This document shows positions 9,516-17,500 of a stretch of 64,000 nt of DNA, piece after piece. A program made the position numbers and the translations under genes. The stretch's first letter is position 1. Each line of letters opens with the position of its first letter. Under the pieces are notes generated by a model. The model did no database searches, was not told the DNA's origin, and saw only the letters and a list, made by a program, of their open reading frames with translations. Origin of the DNA: Flammeovirga pacifica (GTDB taxonomy: Bacteria; Bacteroidota; Bacteroidia; Cytophagales; Flammeovirgaceae); assembly GCF_000807855.2 (NCBI RefSeq), contig NZ_JRYR02000001.1, positions 2,414,368 through 2,478,367 on the forward strand, in the 5' to 3' direction.

Positions 9516-9530
9516 TCAATCGTTCGATTC
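9516..9530 (-). promoter_or_regulatory. Palindromic operator-like site, copy 2
   Basis: TCAATCGTTCGATTC is the exact reverse complement of the site at 6870-6884. It lies 43 bp before the lipoprotein start (9473, minus) and 209 bp before the FAD oxidase start (9739, plus). Confidence 0.55.
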
Positions 9531-9738
9531 ATTTAAATTACTTAACAATAACTTAATTACTATCTACCTTTACTTATCTAAAAAAAAATCGTATCACTAA
9601 AAGCTTTTGATTATTGTAAATCAGCAAATTATTAATATTTTTATCACTCTAAGATTTGATTCAACTACTTTTTAAAAATCTTAAGCATTAATTTTTATTC
9701 TATTTCTCAACTTTTTTAATCTATTAAAGATTTAGAAC

Positions 9739-11754
9739 ATGACTAATACCAAAACAACCATGCTACTTGACCCTAGTAAATTTTCGGGGAAAGTAATGCA
9801 ACGTCAACCACTTACAGGTACATTGACTGAATGGGTAGCTAGTGCATATCAATATGCTTACACCTCTATTCAAGACCCAGAAAACGAATGTAATCCTGCA
9901 TACATCATTTATGTTGAAAATGACAATGATATCTTTTTAGCTATGGAATATGCTGTTGCTAATGATATTGGCATTGCAGTACGTTCAGGAGGACATCAAT
10001 ACAACGCCGCTTCATCAACTGCTTTTAACAACATTCAAATTGATTTATCCGGCAGAGAATCATCTCAAAAAGAAAATTACCTCTACAAAAAAGTATCTAT
10101 TGAAGATAATAATGGAGATAAATACATTACCATTGGTTGTGGAGTAGCCTTAGGCGATATTTCTGAATTATTAATTCAAAATGGTTTATTCTTCCCAAGA
10201 GGTGAATGTGCAACTGTTCATATTGGAGGACATAGTAATACAGGTGGTATGTCTCCTATTACTCCTATCTTCGGTGCTATGATAGATCATGTCGTAGAAT
10301 TTGAATTTATCTGTAGTAAATATCCTGATGGAACAAAAACGATCAGAAGACCCGATTTATGGATTGATGATAAAGAAAAAGGTATTCCACAACAGGAAAA
10401 TGATGAATTATTCTGGGCTGTTTTAGGTGGTAGCCCGGGTAACTTTGGTATCCTTACTCATTTAACAATTAAATGTCTTAAAGATGCTGATTACCCTCAT
10501 ACTAGAGGCCTCAAATTAGCATGGCCTTATTCCAAAGAAGCCGTTGAAGCTATTTCACAAATTGTGTGTGAAGTCTCTGATAATCCTGAATTATCTGCCT
10601 ATGCTTCGATTAGTGCAGTAGTTGTAGGTCCTGAGTATTTCTACCCTCATCGTCATCCAAGTGCACCTCTTAAATCGAAAGGAGGTATGACTCTTGATGA
10701 TGAAATGCTAAAGCAATATCCAGAGTTAGCAGGGGAAGATAAGTTTAACTATGTGGGTTTAGGACACGGAATGATTGCTGTATATGGCGCTTTCTTAAAT
10801 CCAACAGGTAACGAGAATTACGAAGAACAACTCAAGCAATTTGAGGAGGTAAGAGATAAATTCTTAAAAGTACCTGGCTGTATTCCTCCTAAAGATTTTC
10901 CTATCATCAAATCTATAGTCAAAGGTATATTCAATATAGCAGAATGGTTTGAAGAAAAAATTCTAGGAAATAAAGAAAAAGCAGCTGAATTAGATGCTTT
11001 TCATAAAAGCTTAGAACTTGATGATATAATGTATGGAGAAAAATACATTCCAATCTCTCAAGTATTAAATAACTTAAGTTGGGATAACCCTAGAGAATAT
11101 AGTCTTTCTTACAAAAAGTTAAGCTATATGGGTAATTCTAGAGCAATGAGTAAAGTGAATAATCAATTATCTACTTTACCCATAATGAAAGGAGTATCCA
11201 AAGATAATTTACGTTTCTCTACATGGCTTGCCAATGAGATTCACAGTGTTGTTTCATCTCCTGATACTTATCATGGTATGTATATGGCTGTTCAATTTGG
11301 TGTAATTGGAGGTCCCGGATTAGTAAACCCTCAGAGTTCTGGAGGAGGACAGGTTAGTTATAATTCACTTTCTCACAGAGCATCTAACTTTTGGTTTGAT
11401 TACGATGTCTTTTTTAATCCAGAGATTGAAGGTTGTACAGAAAATACGCAACAATATATCGATGGTATTGCTCATATGGTAATTAACAATACCATAAATT
11501 TATTTAAAGATGGTAAACAGCAAAGAGTACTTCTAGGTCCATCTTTCCCATTAGGAGAAAAGCCTATCTTAGATAAATATTGGTCTTATTTTTACGATTC
11601 AGAAGAACAGTACAATCAACTTTGCCAGCTGAAGACAAAATTTGATGAGAAAAACGTCTTTACTGCCAACTTAATGTGTGTTGGAGCAACAAAAGTGAAA
11701 CGTATGCAGCCTTTCTTAGATCATTTGATGAAAGATGAAGAACTTTCTAAATAA
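9739..11754 (+). CDS. Berberine-bridge-type FAD-dependent oxidase
   Basis: A cytoplasmic-looking flavin oxidoreductase of 671 residues, no signal peptide. The FAD-binding domain (PCMH type) spans about 50-245. The stretch VRSGGHQYNAAS carries His86, and RGECATVHIGGHSNTGG carries Cys157. These are the two positions that attach FAD bicovalently in berberine-bridge/glucooligosaccharide oxidases. LGGSPGNFGILT at about 231-242 is the family's GGGGGNFGIV block. The C-terminal BBE-like end is LMCVGATKVKRM. A middle insertion of around 120 residues (about 340-460) makes it longer than the usual 450-550. Members oxidise sugars or secondary metabolites with O2 or act as dehydrogenases; the substrate is unknown here. 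It stands alone, ending at a strong hairpin. Confidence 0.8.
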   Translation: MTNTKTTMLLDPSKFSGKVMQRQPLTGTLTEWVASAYQYAYTSIQDPENECNPAYIIYVENDNDIFLAMEYAVANDIGIAVRSGGHQYNAASSTAFNNIQIDLSGRESSQKENYLYKKVSIEDNNGDKYITIGCGVALGDISELLIQNGLFFPRGECATVHIGGHSNTGGMSPITPIFGAMIDHVVEFEFICSKYPDGTKTIRRPDLWIDDKEKGIPQQENDELFWAVLGGSPGNFGILTHLTIKCLKDADYPHTRGLKLAWPYSKEAVEAISQIVCEVSDNPELSAYASISAVVVGPEYFYPHRHPSAPLKSKGGMTLDDEMLKQYPELAGEDKFNYVGLGHGMIAVYGAFLNPTGNENYEEQLKQFEEVRDKFLKVPGCIPPKDFPIIKSIVKGIFNIAEWFEEKILGNKEKAAELDAFHKSLELDDIMYGEKYIPISQVLNNLSWDNPREYSLSYKKLSYMGNSRAMSKVNNQLSTLPIMKGVSKDNLRFSTWLANEIHSVVSSPDTYHGMYMAVQFGVIGGPGLVNPQSSGGGQVSYNSLSHRASNFWFDYDVFFNPEIEGCTENTQQYIDGIAHMVINNTINLFKDGKQQRVLLGPSFPLGEKPILDKYWSYFYDSEEQYNQLCQLKTKFDEKNVFTANLMCVGATKVKRMQPFLDHLMKDEELSK

Positions 11755-11765
11755 TTGATTCAAAC

Positions 11766-11808
11766 AAAAACACCCAATGGATAGCATTTCCATTGGGTGT
11801 TTTTTTAT
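11766..11808. terminator. Bidirectional terminator
   Basis: AACACCCAATGG and CCATTGGGTGTT pair around a 9-nt loop, with A-run and T-run flanks. It separates the FAD oxidase gene from the convergent membrane regulator gene; the T-run overlaps that gene's stop codon. Confidence 0.9.
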
Positions 11809-13148
11809 TCTGACTCAGAGATCATTTTCACCTTATCTAAAACTTGCTTTTTAGAATTAATCTCAAGCTTTTTATAAATATTTTTAGTGTGGTATTTTAT
11901 TGTATTTAAAGAGACAAACAACTCATCTGCGATTTCTTGATTTTTCTTTTGCAGTAATATTTGTTCTAATACAACAAACTCTTGTTTTGTTAGACCATAT
12001 TCTTTCCTAATTTTTAGCTTCCAATCCTGTTTATTTTTCTTAGACTTTTTCTCAAAATCTTTAGTAATGGTGTTAATTGAAGCTTTCATTTCTTCATTTT
12101 CAATGACTAATGATCGTCCTCTGTAAAAAACAGTAAAAGTAAGTACAACCATTTCAAAAGTCATTCCTGCTCTATACTCGAGATAATTCATAGGTATTAG
12201 CTTAACTCCTAGAGGTTCTAAGAAATAAACATCTATTGCTGCTACCATTAAAGGTGAAAAAGCAAATAAGAAAAACTTTGCGTACACCGACTTATTATAA
12301 TCTAAAAATGCATTATAAAGAATGATGATTAAGGATATAATAACAAAGAAGTCACTAACAAATGCAATCCAGCTTATCTTTAAAAAATAGTAAAAACATA
12401 ATAACACAACGCTAACAGCTAAATTTGCGAATACTACTTTTTTTAATTTTTTACGCCTTTTTCCTTCAATATGCAGGAAACTAACCACAAAATAATATCC
12501 CACAAAAGCTACAAATACATGTGAAAACTGATCTAATAACACATCAAAAATTCGATCGTTTGTAAATTGAGCTACCATTCCTTCTGCAACACTTCTAGCA
12601 AGATTTACAATAAGCATTAAAATAATGTATACTAGATATGTATCATCTCTGTGTAGATAATAAGAGTAGAGAGTAAACAATAAAATGGCGAAAGTCAAAG
12701 TATAATATATACTGTAAATGATAAGATTAGTGGTCCTATTTTCTAAATATTCTTCTCTAGATTCAAATGTTATAGGAACAAAACTTCTCTTCGTGACTTT
12801 TACTTTTATATAAAAAGAATCACCAATAATATCTTTTCTTCTAACCGTAAATGGTTCAACGGCTGATTGTCCCTCACCCACATCACTTAAAAATAATGTT
12901 ACTTTATTTATGTAAAGACTCGGTAAAGAAACTTCAAATGCGTTAGAAATAGAATCTTTGACATCAATTTTAAACCAAATTGATTCAAAGTCGTTATCAA
13001 CAAATACAGGTGTTGTGTATTCATTCCAATCAGATAATTCTAATGCATCAAAAGACAAATCACCTTTTAAATTAAAAGTAATATTATTGGCTAATGTAGT
13101 AAAATGAAGGCCTAAAATAAATAGTAGTAAAATAGAAAAATACTTCAT
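11805..13148 (-). CDS. 7TM-DISM membrane receptor with C-terminal LuxR-type HTH
   Basis: 447 residues: signal peptide (about 1-20), an extracytoplasmic beta domain of the 7TMR-DISMED2 type (about 21-135), seven hydrophobic helices between about 140 and 345 (from NLIIYSIYYTLTFAILLF to AGMTFEMVVLTFTVFY), a short charged coiled coil (about 350-385) and a LuxR-type helix-turn-helix (about 385-447, LTKQEFVVLEQILLQKKNQEIA, SLNTIKYHTKNIYKKL). This is a one-piece receptor-transcription regulator with no kinase or receiver domain. DISM receptors are thought to bind carbohydrates or related ligands. It is the regulator nearest to the polysaccharide locus on the left, so it is a candidate for controlling it, but nothing in the sequence proves that. 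Confidence 0.85.
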   Translation of the reverse strand: MKYFSILLLFILGLHFTTLANNITFNLKGDLSFDALELSDWNEYTTPVFVDNDFESIWFKIDVKDSISNAFEVSLPSLYINKVTLFLSDVGEGQSAVEPFTVRRKDIIGDSFYIKVKVTKRSFVPITFESREEYLENRTTNLIIYSIYYTLTFAILLFTLYSYYLHRDDTYLVYIILMLIVNLARSVAEGMVAQFTNDRIFDVLLDQFSHVFVAFVGYYFVVSFLHIEGKRRKKLKKVVFANLAVSVVLLCFYYFLKISWIAFVSDFFVIISLIIILYNAFLDYNKSVYAKFFLFAFSPLMVAAIDVYFLEPLGVKLIPMNYLEYRAGMTFEMVVLTFTVFYRGRSLVIENEEMKASINTITKDFEKKSKKNKQDWKLKIRKEYGLTKQEFVVLEQILLQKKNQEIADELFVSLNTIKYHTKNIYKKLEINSKKQVLDKVKMISESE

Positions 13149-13551
13149 AAGTAGAGTAAGTACGTGTAACTATAGTGCCGGTAGAAATGTTATTATCCTC
13201 AATATAAAAATTCAGATTTTTTAAAAAAAGATTCTGATAACATTTTTCACTGCTGTTTTTAAAGACTATTTACACTATTTCATCAATATCAACACCCACC
13301 CTAAAAAAAATAAAATTTAAATAACTGAAAAACAACCACATACACACCGACATACTACCCAAAAAACTACCCATTTTTTTGACTGTTTTTCATTTTCCCA
13401 TCTTTTTAAAACCAAAAAAAACGTTGTAATTGCAGTATGCTTTTAAAGAAATATTGTTGAGATGTTTTACTACAATTTTTTATTTCTCAACACGACAAGG
13501 TGGAATCCGAAAAACCGTTATAGAGTAGGAAGAACTAATCACTCTTAATAT
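13149..13551. other. Intergenic region without a recognisable gene
   Basis: About 400 bp of A/T-rich DNA between the divergent membrane regulator and the unknown gene at 13552. It holds several A-runs and T-runs and a few ACCC words, but no ACCCCC box of the downstream type, no clear hairpin terminator and no RNA gene that I can recognise. Promoters for both flanking genes must lie here. Confidence 0.5.
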
Positions 13552-13956
13552 ATGTCTAGTCCTTTTTCAATAACAATCAATCCGAGTGGAAGTAATTTGA
13601 CAGAACCATTAGCTTCTGGTACTATATCATATATTAGAAATCCACAGATGGTATGTAAGAAAAATGAAAGAGTATTATTAAAGGTGATAGACGCTGATAA
13701 AAAAATTGTAATTACAGGAACATTTGAAATCAACTCAAATAAAAAAAATAACGGAGGAATTGTAAAAATTGAGGAAGGCACTATACTAAGTTATAATAAT
13801 GCAAAACTACCTCTTCAATTACAAATAGAATTTTGTTATGATTCAAAAGATGTATTTCCAAACATCACTTATAAAGAAAATGGAATTGAAATTATAACAA
13901 TAGCCTCTGAAAATAATAAAGAAATGATATTAAGGAGTACTACGATTGCTCACTAA
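13552..13956 (+). CDS. Hypothetical beta-rich protein, 134 residues
   Basis: I do not recognise this protein. It has no signal peptide or membrane helix and reads as alternating beta-strands and polar loops (for example ERVLLKVIDADKKIVITGTFEI and LPLQLQIEFCYDS). It is a single gene: the membrane regulator upstream is divergent, and a clear intrinsic terminator lies about 100 bp downstream. Codon use looks like the neighbours. It may be a small cytosolic lectin-like or carrier-like protein, but that is only a guess from strand pattern. Confidence 0.55.
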   Translation: MSSPFSITINPSGSNLTEPLASGTISYIRNPQMVCKKNERVLLKVIDADKKIVITGTFEINSNKKNNGGIVKIEEGTILSYNNAKLPLQLQIEFCYDSKDVFPNITYKENGIEIITIASENNKEMILRSTTIAH

Positions 13957-14056
13957 GATATAAATAGGTGTCATGCTAAAAATATATCCAATTACCACTA
14001 ACTATGACTTACCCGAATCCATATTAACATTGACTAAAATATATGGATAAAAAATG

Positions 14057-14110
14057 CTCTCATGGTCAAATCATAAAAAATAGATTTGACTAATGAGAGT
14101 TATTTTTTTT
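14057..14110 (+). terminator. Terminator downstream of the 13552 gene
   Basis: CTCTCAT-GTCAAATC and GATTTGAC-ATGAGAG form an interrupted stem of 15 pairs, followed by a T-rich tail (TTATTTTTTTT) at 14100-14110. Confidence 0.85.
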
Positions 14111-14440
14111 GAAATTTTTTATGGTCCTTAAAATGTTTCTTCAATTGTGGTGCAAATACCTTAATTATTATACTGTATTACCCAACCCAAATTTATTCTT
14201 ACTTTTAGTTGGATTCGTTATCGTTTACTTATGGTCGTAACGAAGAGTTGAAAAAGCTACCTCAGATTACTTAGGCTACTACATCGTATGTTTTTAAGGG
14301 TAAAACAGCATATATTTGAGTTCCCTTACTTGATGTTATTCATCGGTCTTTCACTAAAGAATAGTATTAGATCATCCAAAAAATACGTTATTTTTAAGTA
14401 TACCTACTTAGAAAGGATTAAAAATGGCATATATAAAAAA
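14111..14440. other. Non-coding stretch before the first polysaccharide-locus promoter
   Basis: About 330 bp between the terminator at 14057-14110 and the ACCCCC box at 14445. A 7-bp inverted repeat, TTCGTTA (14214-14220) / TAACGAA (14238-14244), is the only structure I noticed. An open frame at 14288-14539 overlaps the promoter elements of the next gene and has no protein-like features, so I do not call it. Confidence 0.4.
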
Positions 14441-14503
14441 ATTCACCCCCTTCATAAGGTATTTTTTTACGCCCTATTTTTTAGTGTAAGTTTTACATCT
14501 TTG
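14441..14503 (+). promoter_or_regulatory. C-box promoter of the PKD/CBM surface protein
   Basis: ACCCCCTTCATAA starts at 14445. A -7-like CATCTTTG lies at 14496-14503, exactly 51 bp downstream and one mismatch from TAnnTTTG. A second word, ACGCCC, starts 24 bp after the first (14469). The box is 101 bp before the ATG at 14546. Confidence 0.6.
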
Positions 14504-14545
14504 AAAAACGAAAAAACTTTTTGGACATTCTATTCTTAGTATAAA

Positions 14546-17500
14546 ATGAAATACATCTACAAACTCAAATCACTAATACTCTTCACCGTATTTTGTGTAT
14601 TTTTTCATGGTACAGGACATGGGCAGTCTTTTGATGGGTCTGGTACCAGCGAAGATCCTTATTTAATTTCTACTAAAGCTCAGTTAATAGAGTTAGACAA
14701 TGCTCCTGAACTTTGGAGTATGCACTTTAAATTAACAACTGATATTGATATGTCAGGAGAAACTTTCTACCCAATAGGATATAAATTGGCTGGAAATGAT
14801 GCGACAAAAACATTTAAAGGAACTTTTGATGGTAACTTTCATACCATTTCAAACTTAACAATAACACCACATCCTGACCAAGAAGCTTTAGGTGTTGGTT
14901 TTATTGGATTCAGTCAAGGGTCTTCAGTAAAAAATTTAGGTCTAATCAATCTATTAAATGAGCAAAAATCAGCCAATATCGAAAGAATTGGAGGTTTAAT
15001 CGGACACTCTGAATGGGGTACGGTTATGGATAAATGCTTCATTTTAGGAGGAAAAGTTTCAGGCTCAGGTTCTATTGGTGGTTTAATCGGTATGGTTGTT
15101 AACGTAACTCTTACAGATTGCTTTGTTGATGTAGAGCTTGATTCAAAATGGGGTAACAATGGAGGAATTGTGGGTAACTTGGCATCGATTGAGGCAAGTG
15201 CTTCTATCAATAATGCTGTAACTTATGGCACTGTTTTAAAAGGAACTGCAGGAATTACAGCCGATGAAAATACAGGGAATGATATCGTTATAAATGGTTT
15301 ATACGCTATTTCTACTACTGGTGCTGAAAACCCATCCTCTAAAGTAACAGTATTGACACCTTTAGAAATGACAGAAGCTTCAAATTTTTCTGCATTAGAC
15401 TTTTCAGAAACGGGTGCTTGGAGAATGAATACCAATTCTTATCCTGTGCTTACATCGTTTGCAGAATCTGCTTACACTAACCTGCCTTCTTTCTATAATA
15501 TTCCAATAACGATTACATCAGATGGATCAACTCCAATTGATGGAGCAACCGTAACAATAGATACCAAAAATTACACTACTGATGCTAATGGTGCTCCTGA
15601 AGGACTTATTGGTAGTGGTACTTATACTTACACAGTAACAGCTACTGGATTCAACACTTATGAAGGATCTTTTACCACAGGTGATGCTTCGAAAACAATT
15701 ACATTGATTTCGGAATCTGTTGCAACCTATTCTGCTACTTTAACAGTAAAGGACAATAAAGGGAATTTAGTTTCTGATGCCTCTGTTCATATCACCAATG
15801 ATGCTATGGATGTTGACAAAATGCTTACTTCTGATGAAAACGGTAGTGTTACCTTAGAACTACTTTTAGCTGGAACTTATAATTATTCCATTTCAAAAGA
15901 GCTACACAAAACACTTGAATCTACATTTACAATCACTGACTCAGATTTTTCTTCTGAACTTATTATTACAATAATTAATACTGCTCCAATAGCAGTCATT
16001 ACAGATGGAAGAACTATTGAATCAGGCGAAGAGGTCACTTTATATGGTGCAGGTTCTTATGATAACAATGGCGATGCACTTTCATACACTTGGACTGCTC
16101 CTGAGGGAATTACTTTATCAAGTCCATACGCTGCTATCCCTACATTTACAACTCCAGATGTAACAGAAGCTACTCAATTAAGTTTCACATTAGTTGTAAA
16201 TGATGGAGAATTAGATTCATCTCCTGTCACTGTAACTTTTACAGCAAAAAGTAAAATCATTAATGGTTTAAACCTTATTGCAAATGGGGGTTTTGAAGAT
16301 GGATTATCCACTGGGTGGACTGGTTTAGATGGTTATGCTCTAACTGATGTGGTCGATCCTACTTCAAATGGAAGCAAAAGTGTAAAATTTGAAACAACTA
16401 GCAAAATTGATGGTGTTCATACCAGTAGTGATAAATTTATTGCTATTGAAATTGGTAAGTCATATAAATTTAAAGGCAAAGTAAAGGTTGACAAAATGAA
16501 TGCTACGGTATTTAATCTTCGCTTTATGCCTTCTGATGATTGGTTCGATGCTGAAAACTCTAAATTCTCTATCACGAAAGTGGGTAGTGGTTGGGGTGAT
16601 GTTCAACCAGAAATAGGAAGTTGGGTCAACTTTGAAAAGACATTAACTTTCGATACCAATTTTAAAGCAGGTGCTAAAGTAGGTGATATTATCTACGCTA
16701 GATTACACATCCAAAATTCAAGCGACGGCTCTGATGAATTAATTTATCTTGATGATTTGATGTTGTTTGAAAAAGATATTGATTTTGAACTATCAGCAGG
16801 TAATAATCAAACAACCTTACCTGGCGGAATGGTGAATTTAGAAGGTAGTCATAATTCATCTGATGAATTTGATTATGAATGGAAAGCTCCTGACGGAATT
16901 ACGTTATCTTCTACAAATATGTTAGCTACTTCTTTTACAGTTGCAGAAGACATTACAGAGGCCACTACTTATACATTTATGCTAACAGCAAGTCTAGGTG
17001 GAGTTTCTAAAACAGACGAAGTGGAGGTAGTAGTTGTTCCAGGAATTTCAGTCAATGCGGGCGAAGATCAAACGGTTAACGCTGGTACGGTTGTCACTCT
17101 TGATGGTTCTAATACAACTCCTTTAGAAGCTGAACTACTCTGGACTGCACCTAATGATATTATGTTGTCAGATCCCACCGCTGTGAATCCAACATTTACT
17201 GCACCTGTTGTTTCTCAAAGTACTACTTTTACATTTACGCTAACCGCTTCATTAGGTGATAACTCATCAGAAGATGAAGTAGATATCATTGTTAACCCAA
17301 GTAATCTTCCGATTGCCGATGCAGGTACTGATCAAACTGTCGGAAAAAATACTTTAATAATGCTTGATGGTTCGGGGTCTGAAATACAAATCGATGGTAC
17401 TTTAAGCTATTCATGGGTAGCACCTGATGGCATTACTCTTTCAGATAATACCATTGAAATGCCTACTTTCACTACTCCTGATGTAGATATGGACACTGAA

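Noticed and set aside
14214-14244. 7-bp inverted repeat TTCGTTA/TAACGAA as an operator or RNA element
   Set aside because: Too short and unmatched elsewhere in the window to support a call; only mentioned in the intergenic note.
14288-14539. An 83-codon open frame upstream of the PKD/CBM protein gene
   Set aside because: It overlaps the C-box and -7 elements of the next gene, has no protein-family feature, and its residues look like translated AT-rich non-coding DNA.
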